Of a stretch of 64,000 bases of DNA, positions 44,026 to 52,917 are shown one piece after another. The DNA lies in the NCBI GenBank assembly GCA_963682085.1, contig OY821614.1, forward strand, positions 992,001 through 1,056,000, written 5' to 3'. Position numbers and translations under genes: made by a program. Position 1 is the first letter of the stretch; each line of letters opens with the position of its first letter. The DNA comes from Thiodubiliella sp900128405 (GTDB taxonomy: Bacteria > Pseudomonadota > Gammaproteobacteria > PS1 > Pseudothioglobaceae). The notes under the pieces are model-generated. The model was not told the DNA's origin and searched no databases. It saw only the letters and a program-made list of their open reading frames with translations.

Positions 44026-45012
44026 TTACCACCTAAAACGATAAGATTTATATTTTTTATCATCAGAAAAATGCCCTGCCAAATGATAAACTTGCCTTTG
44101 CAGGATACTTTCTAAGCGCATTTTTCGCTTTTTATGATGATATTTAGTGTTAAAAGTTTTGTGAATGCTTGTGATAATTTTCTTTTTTATAGCAGGTGTT
44201 AAATCATTCCTTCCATTTAACTGAGTGCGTAATTTAATGATATTTCTATCCACAACCCAAGCACGATATTCCTCCATCATATCCAAAACTAGAGAAGGTT
44301 TACCGGCTCTTTGCGTATGGAAAAAACCACAATATGGCTCTAGTCCTGCATTTAAAAGGGCGTTCCAAATATAAGATGTTAAAATTGCATAACCATAATT
44401 TAGTGCCTTGTTACCAACATCTTGTGCTTGTCGTCCAATTCTATTTTTAAAATCATTGGGCATTAAATCACATGCAACCAAACACTGCCAATATTGCGTT
44501 GCTGCTTGCCCTTCTAGCCCTAATAATATTTCACTCCATTTATCAAAATTTTGCCATTTTCTGTATTTTATTTGAGTAAGAATACTATTTAATTGTTCGG
44601 CAGTTTTGTCAATAACGGCTTTATGTTGCTGGTGGTATTTTTTAAAATAAAGTAGCGTTGCACGCTGATTTTTAATTTTTCCTTCAATGACCGATGCTGA
44701 CAAAGTCGCAACTTTGATGGTTTTGATAAAATCAAACTGGTTTTGCCGAACACGCACCACAGCATGTTGCTGTGTGCCTGAAATACTGGCAATGGTTTCG
44801 TTTTTAAAGTCCTGAATAAAAAACTTAATCCCTCTATTGGCACAGGCAATAATTACATCAGATGAAAAACTTACCCCTCGTTTAGCAATTTGAATGCTTT
44901 TTAAACGATTTAGTGGATACTCATGGGTTTTTCCACTTTCTTTAACAGTCAAACATTCACTAGTTACACCAATAAATTGACCGTATTCGCTTAGAGTTAA
45001 ATGTGCATGCAT
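44026..45012 (-). CDS. cas1: Cas1 integrase
   Basis: Metal-dependent integrase that inserts new spacers into the array. The 328-residue product has the N-terminal beta domain and a C-terminal helical domain with the metal-binding triad Glu167 (LLGLEGQAATQYW), His232 (CGFFHTQRAGKPS) and an acidic residue at about 247 (LVLDMMEEYRAW). NKALNYGYAILTSYIWNALL is a strong Cas1 signature. It follows the RhuM-like gene after 3 bp. Confidence 0.96.
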   Translation of the reverse strand: MHAHLTLSEYGQFIGVTSECLTVKESGKTHEYPLNRLKSIQIAKRGVSFSSDVIIACANRGIKFFIQDFKNETIASISGTQQHAVVRVRQNQFDFIKTIKVATLSASVIEGKIKNQRATLLYFKKYHQQHKAVIDKTAEQLNSILTQIKYRKWQNFDKWSEILLGLEGQAATQYWQCLVACDLMPNDFKNRIGRQAQDVGNKALNYGYAILTSYIWNALLNAGLEPYCGFFHTQRAGKPSLVLDMMEEYRAWVVDRNIIKLRTQLNGRNDLTPAIKKKIITSIHKTFNTKYHHKKRKMRLESILQRQVYHLAGHFSDDKKYKSYRFRW

Positions 45013-45015
45013 GGT

Positions 45016-45630
45016 TTATTTTAGGTGTTTAATGTTAGCTTCAAGTTCGGCTAAACTTTGTTGGCTAATTGCCCATAATAATTTATTCTGCACTACTTTA
45101 AAAAAGTGACTGGTTTTATCACTTTTGGCATCGTAATCAATACTGGTGGTGTAAATGTCTTTAATTTTTTGATAAAAAAATCGTTCTGAGATGCGAATTT
45201 CACAAATGCGTTCTTGCAACTCATCGAAATAAGACATAGAATCCTCTGCCTTAAACCGCTCATCATCCAACACAAAACCTTTGCTAATATATTCCTTGAG
45301 TTGTTTGATCGCCCAAATTCTGAACTGCGTACCTTGTGGGGACTTTACCCGATAACCCAAGGCGATAATCATTTCTAAGTTGTAATGATCAATTTGGTAG
45401 GTTTTATCGTCTGTCGCAGTTGTCGCAAAATTTGCGACAACTGAATTTTCACTTAACTCGCCCTCTTTAAAAATATTACCAATATGCTTACCGATGGTTT
45501 TAATATCCCTATCAAATAAGTTAGATAATTGGTGACGATTAAGCCAAACCGTATCATCCTCAAGGTGAACATCTATTTTTATCTCGCCTGTTTGAGTTTT
45601 GTAGAGGATGATTTGGCTGTTGGTCGTCAT
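45016..45630 (-). CDS. RhuM-family protein inside the cas operon (short form)
   Basis: 204 residues matching the N-terminal two thirds of the RhuM (virulence RhuM) family: IILYKTQTGEIKIDVHLEDD, TVWLNRHQLSNLFDRDIKTI, HIGNIFKEGELSENSVVANF, ATTATDDKTYQIDHYNLEMI and VDIALGYRVKS-like IALGYRVKSPQGTQFRIWA. The later helical part has IRISERFFYQKIKDIYTTSI and FFKVVQNKLLWAIS. Ordinary family members continue for another 100 or so residues; this one ends in QQSLAELEANIKHLK, so it is truncated or a short form. The ATG overlaps the cas9 stop (ATGA) and the stop is 3 bp before cas1, so it is translated as part of the operon. RhuM proteins are often found beside restriction systems and their biochemical function is unknown. 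Confidence 0.85.
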   Translation of the reverse strand: MTTNSQIILYKTQTGEIKIDVHLEDDTVWLNRHQLSNLFDRDIKTIGKHIGNIFKEGELSENSVVANFATTATDDKTYQIDHYNLEMIIALGYRVKSPQGTQFRIWAIKQLKEYISKGFVLDDERFKAEDSMSYFDELQERICEIRISERFFYQKIKDIYTTSIDYDAKSDKTSHFFKVVQNKLLWAISQQSLAELEANIKHLK

Positions 45631-48600
45631 TCTTTACTATTGTTATAAATTCTCTCACAATTTTTAAACATCAATGAAAAATTAACCGACTGTTTATTAG
45701 GCTTTATATTGATAACCCTTCCATCTCTAGTTGTATATTTAATGCTTTCATCTATTTTATTTTTATAAGCATATAGCAACTTTGGGTTATTTTTTAAATC
45801 ATCCTTTGCTTTTGCCTCTGTTAAAACTTCTATTGATTTGTTATCGCCTATTTCTTGACTAAAATATTTTTTAAACTTATCTAATGGAAAATGCTCTACA
45901 TCCACTGAATTGTTATTTAAAAAGACTTTTACGCCCTCCAACTCTTCTTTAAAAAACCGATCTGCTGGAATTTCGAATCTTTCTAATTTTACCGCCTCCT
46001 TAATATCAATATTTTTCGCTAAATCATTATCAGCAGTTGAAGAACTTAAAGTTAAATTTTTACTGTGTTTAATTAAAAAATTAGACTTATCTTTACCTAT
46101 AATCTGTACATCTAATGGCAAAGCTTGATAAATGTTTTGATTGTTTCTATTAATTCTAAATACAGTACCAGATGCCGTTCCTAAAGATATCATAGTATAT
46201 TTTTTACCTTTAACCTGATGTCTATTTCTAAGTTGATTTTCAGGTGATGCAAATCTTTTTTTACAAAAGTCATTCCATTTTTTTTTAATAACACTATTTA
46301 ATAAGTCATATTCCCCAGATTTAACAGCATAATCATCGCCAATTTCTTCACGCCAAGCATTGTCAAAATCCACCCAATTTTTATAAAAAGGATATTTTTT
46401 AGTGTCTTGTTTTCCTAACACTTTAGGTGCGTTACAAACCTCATCTTTTGCCACATAATATCTACATTTACTCAAAATAAATTTTATTTCCCCTACTTCT
46501 TCTTTTTCATCATCGCTATATTTTGGATTTAATTGACTGAAATACTTATATGAATCTTTATCAATTTGTTTATATTTTTTATCAATTGTTTTAATTGTCC
46601 AAATCTTTATTTTCTCGTTATCAGTCGTTAATTGATAATATTTTTCATTATTAATAATACCCTCTATTTTCTTTACATCATTTTTTTTAGTAATTTCTTG
46701 GCAATATTCATCACAACTATAAATACCACCTTTAATGGTCATTGGATAACCTAAATACCATTTACCTTCAAATTTAATAACTGGTCTATATCTTTCACCG
46801 ATAGCCTGTTGTTTGAATATAGGGCGTTTAAAAATTTTAGACAAGTCTTGTTTCTCGTTACTGTTATTTTTTTCAATATCAATAATTTTTTGGTTGCTAT
46901 CTTTAGGGTTTAAATTGACACTTTCTAATTTATCCTTACCTACATCGGCATCACTAAAAAACTGATTTGGTAAAACCTCTCCCGTTTCTTTATCTATTTT
47001 GTGCCCCCAAATGGTTTGTTTATCTAAAAACTTAATGCCCATAGAGCCATCATTTTGATGGTCTTCTGTGGCAAGTAAAAAAGCCAACTGAGCATCAATC
47101 AAATGTGAATACAAAGGCTGTTTTTTTGGTTTTGTTAGCCCGTATTCTTTACGCAAGTTATAAGTGCTTTTTGGGTCATTCCATCTAGCACTATATTCAA
47201 AATAATCAAATTCTATCAATGTTTCTTTCTTTTCTTTTCTAGCAATGCGATGAATTTTATCGGCAATACACTGAGCAAGATAGCGTTGTGTGCCATTAAC
47301 AATGGTGCGGTTACGATTTTGCAAGGCATTGATTACTTTTTGCTTTAATAAGTCGTTATCTTGTAAAAATAAAGCGTGTCTAAAGGCTTTTTTCTGTTCT
47401 TCGTTAAGATTAACGAAACTCAAATATTTACCAAAAGCAAAACTTTCACTGTTAATACCGTTATCTAATTCTTGGTAAATAAATTGTTTAATTTCCTCAT
47501 CAGATTTGTTACCAAAAATTTCTTTTTTATAGTTATTATGCAAATCATTTAAAAATTTCGCATCGTTGCCTTTGTTCTGATTATCACCTTTAGAAATATA
47601 GATCAAGTTTGCTTCATCATTCATTGTGCCGTATTTTGAAGCCCGAGGAATAATATGATCTATCTCACCATCTTTACCTAAATTTTCACCACTATAAGCT
47701 GATACTATTTGCCCCTTATATTGGTTACCCCTATCCTCTTTTATTTCATCTGTTTTTTTGGTGTTTGTTTTAATCATTTTTAGACTTGGCTCAAATTCAA
47801 AACGATTTTGCTCCAAAACAAGAGGAATGGTAATTTTATTACCATTTTGTAAATCATCCTTAATATCATTCCATTTTGTAATGGCAACTTTGCGAGCAAT
47901 AGCGTCGCAAATACGCATCACTACGCCGTCAATTAAACGAATACTTAGTGCTGACAACCTTGAAGCCTTGGCGATACCGCTATCACTTTCTTGCATTCTA
48001 AAGGCATTATCGGTTGAGCAAACAGGGCAGGTTTTAGAAAAACCACTACGGTCTTTAAAAACAATATTGTGAATTTGTGCGAATTTAAAAACTAAAGCAA
48101 TTTTTTGATTAAATTCATTAGGCTGTTTATCTGCCAATATTTCTTTAATGCCAATTTCTTTAATTAACGCTTGTTTTAATTCATCACATTTGTTGGCAAG
48201 TTTTGCTAAAGTGCCTTTTGGTTTATTTGTTAATTCATGATAAATATTAAGTTTTAATTCGCCTCTATGATCTTTTTGGACTTTGGCTGCTTTTTCACAA
48301 TTAGAGACAAAACCTGTAATATTCTTAAAATAATCCTCTGGATTTTGGTCGCTTATCTTATCTTTTAAAATATCAGCACTAACCCCTAAAACTGCGGCTA
48401 AATCTAACTGCCACTGGTGTTTTTTTTGTCTTGGTCTGTGAGTGCAAAGAGTTAATAATTTGCCTCTGGTTAAGTATTTTTCTTTTTTCTCTTGAATAAG
48501 AAAATAACGACCATCTCGGGCTTTACGACGAGTTTGATAATATTTATTAAGAAAATGTGCAAAACTGTCTTCTATTTCAAAATCATCAAAAGTTAAACTT

Positions 48601-50465
48601 CTTTTTAATTCACTTGGTAAATGACTTTTTTGCAGGGTTTCCTGTAGTTTTTCTTGTAATTCATCCTTATTTTGTGTTTTTGGTTTTTGCCACTGATGGT
48701 AAATACTCCAAATTTCATTAAGTTTATAACTGTCTTGTTTCTTAACTGTATCTAAAATAAATTGCAATTGACGAGCCATAATTTTTTCATCACCAACTAA
48801 TCTACCATCAGTTTTCTTACCATTTTTGGTTGTTCTTTTGCCTTTGCCACTTTGCAGTGATTCTAATTTTTCTTGATATTCTTTATCGGGATTTAATTTG
48901 TTTAGCCATTCTTTCCAGTTTGGACAATGCTTACCTAAATAATCAATATTAAGCAATAAAGATTGACATTTAGGCGGATAGCGATTAAGCATCGCCTGAT
49001 AAGGTGGAATGGTTAATTTTGGTTCAGTATTTAACCAAAAATCAATAATGTTATTTTTATCATTGTGATTTATCCATTCTTTTTTTAATTTTTTATAACT
49101 ATTTACCTTATCTTTATTATCTTTTTCTTCGGTTACTATCCAATGTTTCATAAACCAACGGGATGCTATTTTAGAAAGATTTTTATTATCTAGGTCATCA
49201 CCATTTTTATAATCTTCATTGTTGAAATAAGCACGCAAGGGCTTAAGTTCAAAATTACTAATATGGCAAATTAATTTATGTAATTTATCAATACCTAACT
49301 TTTCATTTGCATTGATTGCTAAGATAAATTCTTTTAAGTATTTTGGATTTTTTACTTTTTCTTTGGTTGGCTTTCCATTTTTTATTTTAAAACCTAAACC
49401 CACATCATTTAAAAAATCATTCTTTGCAAAATTTTCTAAATCATCCTTAATTTCATCAAAGAATTTAGAGCGATGCCGACCACCTGAAATGATTTCATTG
49501 TTGATTTTATAAACCGCATAACAAAAATGATGTAGGTGAGTTTTGGTTGTTATTTCTTCTAAGCCTTTTTCATTTTTAGGATTAGATTTAAATTCAGAAA
49601 AATTAATTTGATGCCAAATAGATTTATTACTTTCTATTTGTTGTTGTTTTATTGTATTTCTTTGTTCTTCAAAATTAGGTAATTTTTGTTGTATTTTCTG
49701 ATAATTTATTGGTGTAATTTCTTTGGTTAAATCTGTCTGGTAACTTTCTTTGTTAATTTTCAAAGTTAAATTATTTTCTTTATTCAACCGTTCAATAATC
49801 CAATTAGATGTTTTAGATAATTTTTGTTTGTCGTTACCTCCTTTTACGACCAACTCATCTGTAATATTTCTATTTTGAGCAATAATTTTGCAAGCTTTAT
49901 TTATTTTTTCAATATAATCAATATAAACCAAATCACTTTTTATCTCTTTATCTGTTTTTTGATATTTTTTGTAGTCTTCAATATTTTGTATTGCCTCAAA
50001 AATCTGAGTAATTTTATTGTGGTCATTACTGGCAATTTTCATAAGTTGGTTGGCAATATTTCTCTTGCCATTAAAAAGATTTTTAACTTCCTCTGATAAT
50101 TTACCCCAAACCTCATCAGGCAATTTATTAAGATGCTCTTTTGAGTATTCCTCTTCTAAAAAGCTAAATCCACGACGATTCATTAAAAAACCAAGGGCTT
50201 GCGTGTGCTTGTCGGCAGAAAAATCAAAATACTCTTTTAAGATAACTGACAATAATCGTTTGGCTAATTTTTTACGCTGATAGCCTCGCCTAACATGGCG
50301 CTTGATTGTTCTGTCCTCAAGTAAGGGCGTGTAATTACCATAAACCAAAACCTGCCCTTGCTTATTCATCTCTTCAAAAGTTGAATTTTGTTGGTAATGG
50401 GCGTAATAAACCCCCGTATTTTTAGCCCCCATATCGATAGCGATTGGTGAAATAATTTTGCTCAT
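45627..50465 (-). CDS. cas9: Cas9, type II-B RNA-guided endonuclease
   Basis: Large effector of 1612 residues, close to the Francisella novicida type (about 1630) and much larger than II-A or II-C Cas9. Catalytic residues are all visible: RuvC-I Asp11 in PIAIDMGAKNTGV, RuvC-II Glu885 in IPLVLEQNRFEFEPSL, RuvC-III His1121 and Asp1124 in YSHLIDAQLAFLLA, and HNH His937 in GEIDHIIPRASKYGTMND. The arginine-rich bridge region is TIKRHVRRGYQRKKLAKRLL (about 54-73), and a CPVC/FRM region resembles Francisella Cas9. The gene is intact with no internal stop. It starts 34 bp after a TATAAT on the same strand, and its 5' end has a decayed copy at 52341-52644. Confidence 0.98.
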   Translation of the reverse strand: MSKIISPIAIDMGAKNTGVYYAHYQQNSTFEEMNKQGQVLVYGNYTPLLEDRTIKRHVRRGYQRKKLAKRLLSVILKEYFDFSADKHTQALGFLMNRRGFSFLEEEYSKEHLNKLPDEVWGKLSEEVKNLFNGKRNIANQLMKIASNDHNKITQIFEAIQNIEDYKKYQKTDKEIKSDLVYIDYIEKINKACKIIAQNRNITDELVVKGGNDKQKLSKTSNWIIERLNKENNLTLKINKESYQTDLTKEITPINYQKIQQKLPNFEEQRNTIKQQQIESNKSIWHQINFSEFKSNPKNEKGLEEITTKTHLHHFCYAVYKINNEIISGGRHRSKFFDEIKDDLENFAKNDFLNDVGLGFKIKNGKPTKEKVKNPKYLKEFILAINANEKLGIDKLHKLICHISNFELKPLRAYFNNEDYKNGDDLDNKNLSKIASRWFMKHWIVTEEKDNKDKVNSYKKLKKEWINHNDKNNIIDFWLNTEPKLTIPPYQAMLNRYPPKCQSLLLNIDYLGKHCPNWKEWLNKLNPDKEYQEKLESLQSGKGKRTTKNGKKTDGRLVGDEKIMARQLQFILDTVKKQDSYKLNEIWSIYHQWQKPKTQNKDELQEKLQETLQKSHLPSELKRSLTFDDFEIEDSFAHFLNKYYQTRRKARDGRYFLIQEKKEKYLTRGKLLTLCTHRPRQKKHQWQLDLAAVLGVSADILKDKISDQNPEDYFKNITGFVSNCEKAAKVQKDHRGELKLNIYHELTNKPKGTLAKLANKCDELKQALIKEIGIKEILADKQPNEFNQKIALVFKFAQIHNIVFKDRSGFSKTCPVCSTDNAFRMQESDSGIAKASRLSALSIRLIDGVVMRICDAIARKVAITKWNDIKDDLQNGNKITIPLVLEQNRFEFEPSLKMIKTNTKKTDEIKEDRGNQYKGQIVSAYSGENLGKDGEIDHIIPRASKYGTMNDEANLIYISKGDNQNKGNDAKFLNDLHNNYKKEIFGNKSDEEIKQFIYQELDNGINSESFAFGKYLSFVNLNEEQKKAFRHALFLQDNDLLKQKVINALQNRNRTIVNGTQRYLAQCIADKIHRIARKEKKETLIEFDYFEYSARWNDPKSTYNLRKEYGLTKPKKQPLYSHLIDAQLAFLLATEDHQNDGSMGIKFLDKQTIWGHKIDKETGEVLPNQFFSDADVGKDKLESVNLNPKDSNQKIIDIEKNNSNEKQDLSKIFKRPIFKQQAIGERYRPVIKFEGKWYLGYPMTIKGGIYSCDEYCQEITKKNDVKKIEGIINNEKYYQLTTDNEKIKIWTIKTIDKKYKQIDKDSYKYFSQLNPKYSDDEKEEVGEIKFILSKCRYYVAKDEVCNAPKVLGKQDTKKYPFYKNWVDFDNAWREEIGDDYAVKSGEYDLLNSVIKKKWNDFCKKRFASPENQLRNRHQVKGKKYTMISLGTASGTVFRINRNNQNIYQALPLDVQIIGKDKSNFLIKHSKNLTLSSSTADNDLAKNIDIKEAVKLERFEIPADRFFKEELEGVKVFLNNNSVDVEHFPLDKFKKYFSQEIGDNKSIEVLTEAKAKDDLKNNPKLLYAYKNKIDESIKYTTRDGRVINIKPNKQSVNFSLMFKNCERIYNNSKE

Positions 50466-50497
50466 AATTCTAACCTTTGTGTATTTATTTTTGTCGG

Positions 50498-50503
50498 ATT
50501 ATA
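50498..50503 (-). promoter_or_regulatory. Candidate -10 box of the cas operon
   Basis: TATAAT on the minus strand, 33 bp before the cas9 ATG. Its first bases overlap the stop codon of the adjoining murD 3' fragment (GAGGTATAA). No strong -35 box is at the usual distance. The same sequence is duplicated at 52677-52682. Confidence 0.45.
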
Positions 50504-50636
50504 CCTCTAAATGATTTACACAATCTTTAAACATCCGCCCCCGATGCTCAAAATTATCAAACATATCAAAACTGGCACAGGCTGGGGATAGTAGCACGGC
50601 TTCGCAGTTGGTATTGCTGGCGAGTTTGATGGTTGT
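50499..50636 (-). pseudogene. murD 3'-end fragment (copy A) upstream of cas9
   Basis: Minus-strand reading gives the last residues of MurD (AVLLSPACASFDMFDNFEHR, then GRMFKDCVNHLEV and a stop). From 50525 to 50636 it matches the murD gene at the right edge of the window nearly base for base. The last ten codons (KDCVNHLEV) differ from that gene, whose end was replaced. This is probably the ancestral murD terminus left next to cas9. Confidence 0.85.
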
Positions 50637-50689
50637 CCCCATTATTCTAGTGTTTTATAATCATCAATCTTCGCTAAATTTAAATATTT

Positions 50690-50965
50690 TACATGCAACC
50701 ATATCTAGGAGATTAAGCGCAACAACTGGCATGCGAGGTTATCGCTACATTCAGGCTGACGGCTTTTGCGAAGCAAAGACATTAAGACAAGCATAAGTTT
50801 GTTAAGTTTAGCGATGATTGTAAAAAAAAGGGTAACAATCGTCAAGTGTGCTTTTACCAAAGAAGGCAATATGGCTTTCTATATTCGTTACTTAAAAGAT
50901 TACCAAAAAAACATTAATTACAAATCCATGCTTGGGTTTTGATGACCAGCCATATTCATTTGAAT
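50690..50965 (+). pseudogene. Remnant of a Y1/IS200-like (REP-associated) transposase
   Basis: Between 50822 and 50962 the plus strand reads GNNRQVCFYQRRQYGFLYSL, then LKRLPKKH, a stop, and LQIHAWVLMTSHIHL. This is the pattern of the Y1 transposase superfamily (GNNRQxCFYxxxDY...HAWVLMTNHIHL), with the histidine pair HIH of the HuH active site. A piece upstream (ISRRLSATTGM at about 50696) resembles the family's N-terminus. The frame is broken and both flanks are lost, so it is inactive. Confidence 0.65.
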
Positions 50966-50982
50966 AAGAACTTGGTATTAAA

Positions 50983-52281
50983 CTATTCAAGCACTAAGTT
51001 ACCATAGTTAACCATATCACTTAATAAATTGGCGCTATAAGCAATATCTACTAACTCAATGGTTACTAGGCTATGAAGCGCTCCAGCACCGTCATGATCA
51101 ACAGTCATCTTAGTATCGCCAGCTTTACTAGAAGCAGCCACTGTTACAAAATCACTTAGATTAGCAGATTTATACCCTATTAACAAGTCGCTCAGGTCAA
51201 CAATATCTGCTTCAGCATTTGTACGTGTGTCTCCTACAGTAAAGCCACAAACGATATCATCTTGTGCGTTTGCATATTTGAAAACAAAGGTATCTTTACC
51301 GCCACCTCCTATCATAGTGTCACACCCTGCCCCGCCTATAAATACACTATCTTCTTCAAAACCAATCATAAAATCATCGCCACCTAATCCATGCAGTGTG
51401 TTCTTTATTGGTGAATTATTTGAAAGTTGTGTGAGAAGAGTATCTCTGAGATTGGTACCCTGAACCGTCTTGCTGTCATCAAAAATGCCTCCATTAATAG
51501 TCCAGTTATAGGTGTCTATTAAATATTGTTTAGCAGTAGCATCGGTGTAGTTTGTAATACCCCACTCAACATTGCTCTGAATAGCCGTCTCTCCTGCTGC
51601 AGTATCAAGCTTTGCCCAGTCGCGTAAGGTGTTATCCATGTTATCTATACTCATTGCACTGTTATAAAACATATCCTTTGCATTTTTTAAACTTGAAATA
51701 TCCCAACTACCAACATCTTGGTTAAAAGTTTTGGCGTTAAAAAACATCTCTCTCATAATAATCACCTTGCTAACATCCCAATTGCCAATGTCTTGGTTAA
51801 AAGTGGTTGCATGAAAAAATGCTCGGCTTGCATTGTTTACATGAGATACATCCCAATTCGTTAAATCAAAATCAACTATATCTTGTGAATTGACAATATT
51901 GGTTATATTTTTAGCTGTAGAGATATTACTAGCAACATTTGTAATGCGTTCTAATGTATTTTCTGTTATTGTAATAGCAACATTGGAATGCTTCCCACTT
52001 AGGTTTGGGGTTACCACAATGGTGTATTGAGTTTCGCTTACTCTAGTAAACGAACCGAAATTGATAGTGCCATTTACAATGTCAATATCATCTATATCAA
52101 ACGCCTCATCTTTAATGGCTTTACTGAAATTAAATACGATTGTGTTGGCAGCAGTATTTGAGCCACCACTGCCTGTAATTGTTAACATGGGCTTACTTAC
52201 TGCTAGATTATCAGCATTAGTTAGACTCGGAAGTGTGTACTTATTACCTAGTCTGTTGGATTCTGCTCTTGGAATATTCAT
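50983..52281 (-). CDS. RTX-like secreted protein with Ig-like domain and BspA-type repeats
   Basis: 432-residue predicted exported protein. Residues about 30-130 look like a bacterial Ig-like domain (PMLTITGSGGSNTAANTIVF, TQYTIVVTPNLSGKHSNVAI). Residues about 145-235 contain BspA/DUF285-type repeats with the core TTFNQDIGNWDVSKV and TFNQDVGSWDISSLKNAKDM. The C-terminal part has RTX calcium-binding repeats (GLGGDDFMIG, IGGAGCDTMIGGGGKDTFVF) and an end typical of type I secretion substrates (VTIELVDIAYSANLLSDMVN). There is no signal peptide, as expected for type I secretion, and no secretion genes are near. It is short for an RTX adhesin or toxin. It lies in a segment bracketed by duplicated cas9/murD ends. 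Confidence 0.85.
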   Translation of the reverse strand: MNIPRAESNRLGNKYTLPSLTNADNLAVSKPMLTITGSGGSNTAANTIVFNFSKAIKDEAFDIDDIDIVNGTINFGSFTRVSETQYTIVVTPNLSGKHSNVAITITENTLERITNVASNISTAKNITNIVNSQDIVDFDLTNWDVSHVNNASRAFFHATTFNQDIGNWDVSKVIIMREMFFNAKTFNQDVGSWDISSLKNAKDMFYNSAMSIDNMDNTLRDWAKLDTAAGETAIQSNVEWGITNYTDATAKQYLIDTYNWTINGGIFDDSKTVQGTNLRDTLLTQLSNNSPIKNTLHGLGGDDFMIGFEEDSVFIGGAGCDTMIGGGGKDTFVFKYANAQDDIVCGFTVGDTRTNAEADIVDLSDLLIGYKSANLSDFVTVAASSKAGDTKMTVDHDGAGALHSLVTIELVDIAYSANLLSDMVNYGNLVLE

Positions 52282-52340
52282 AATTTACCTGTATTGTTAT
52301 CAATCTTTAGTTTTACCATAAATTTATTAAGTTTAAAAAA

Positions 52341-52644
52341 CTAAATCCACGACGATTCATTAAAAAAATCAAGGGCTTGCGTGTGCTTGTCGGCAGAAAA
52401 ATCAAAATACTCTTTTAAGATAACTGACAATAATCGTTTGGCTAATTTTTTACGCTGATAGCCTCGCCTAACTTGGTGCTTGGTTGTTCTGTCCGCAAGT
52501 AAGGGCGTGTAATTACCATAAACCAAAACCTGCCCTTGCTTATTCATCTCTTCAAAAGTTGAATTTTGTTGCTAATGGGCATAATTAAACCCCCGTATTT
52601 TTAGCCCCCATATCGATAGCGATTGGTGAAATAATTTTGCTCAT
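52341..52644 (-). pseudogene. cas9 5'-end fragment (copy B)
   Basis: Minus-strand copy of roughly the first 100 codons of cas9 (MSKIISPIAIDMGAKNTGV, and QGQVLVYGNYTPLLADRTTK). An extra base shifts the frame after about residue 18, HYQQ has become H-stop-QQ, and a second extra base breaks the frame at the far end (LDFFNESSWI). The copy ends just before the RTX gene start. It retains the candidate cas9 promoter. Confidence 0.92.
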
Positions 52645-52815
52645 AATTCTAACCTTTGTGTATTTATTTTTGTCGGATTATACCTCTAAATGATTTACAC
52701 AATCTTTAAACACCCGCCCCCGATGCTCAAAATTATCAAACATATCAAAACTGGCACAGGCTGGGGATAGTAGCACGGCTTCGCAGTTGGTATTGCTGGC
52801 GAGTTTGATGGCTGT
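52341..52815. repeat. Direct repeat, cas9 5'/murD 3' junction, copy B
   Basis: Second copy of the 50164-50636 sequence. It carries two extra bases (one in an A run near 52367, one near 52585) and a TAG where the intact gene has TAC, so its cas9 part is dead. Its murD part continues past the end of the match with copy A. Confidence 0.9.
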
Positions 52816-52851
52816 TTGCATTAAGTTGGCTTGAGTGATTTGGGTGGTTTT
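52678..52851 (-). pseudogene. murD 3'-end fragment (copy B)
   Basis: Continues copy B into murD coding sequence: the last approximately 57 codons with the native-type end (RVFKDCVNHLEV, stop). The part from 52704 to 52851 matches 63119-63266 of the large murD gene over 148 bp with one difference (A for G). Weaker similarity continues for about 15 bp after a small deletion. Confidence 0.88.
52704..52851. repeat. 148-bp direct repeat of the murD 3' region, left copy
   Basis: Matches 63119-63266 with no gaps and one substitution, in the same orientation. The pair brackets the whole type I restriction-modification operon (about 10.3 kb). Confidence 0.93.
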
Positions 52852-52917
52852 GATGTGTTGGTGTCTCCATTATTTGAAAAGTAGCCTGTCCCCATGCTTT
52901 CCAAAGGTCTCCCAGGG

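Larger units (their letters stand above)
50164..50636. repeat. Direct repeat, cas9 5'/murD 3' junction, copy A
   Basis: This 473-bp stretch holds the first 101 codons of the intact cas9, its upstream region and the murD tail. It recurs at 52341-52815 in the same orientation with scattered substitutions and two single-base insertions. The two copies flank the transposase remnant and the RTX gene. Confidence 0.9.

Noticed and set aside
44589..44849. Alternative-frame open reading frame within cas1
   Set aside because: Shadow of cas1 in another frame; product has no recognisable features.
50608..50796. Plus-strand reading frame of 62 codons crossing the murD fragment
   Set aside because: It starts inside the murD remnant and merges unrelated sequence with the transposase relic; no conserved protein.
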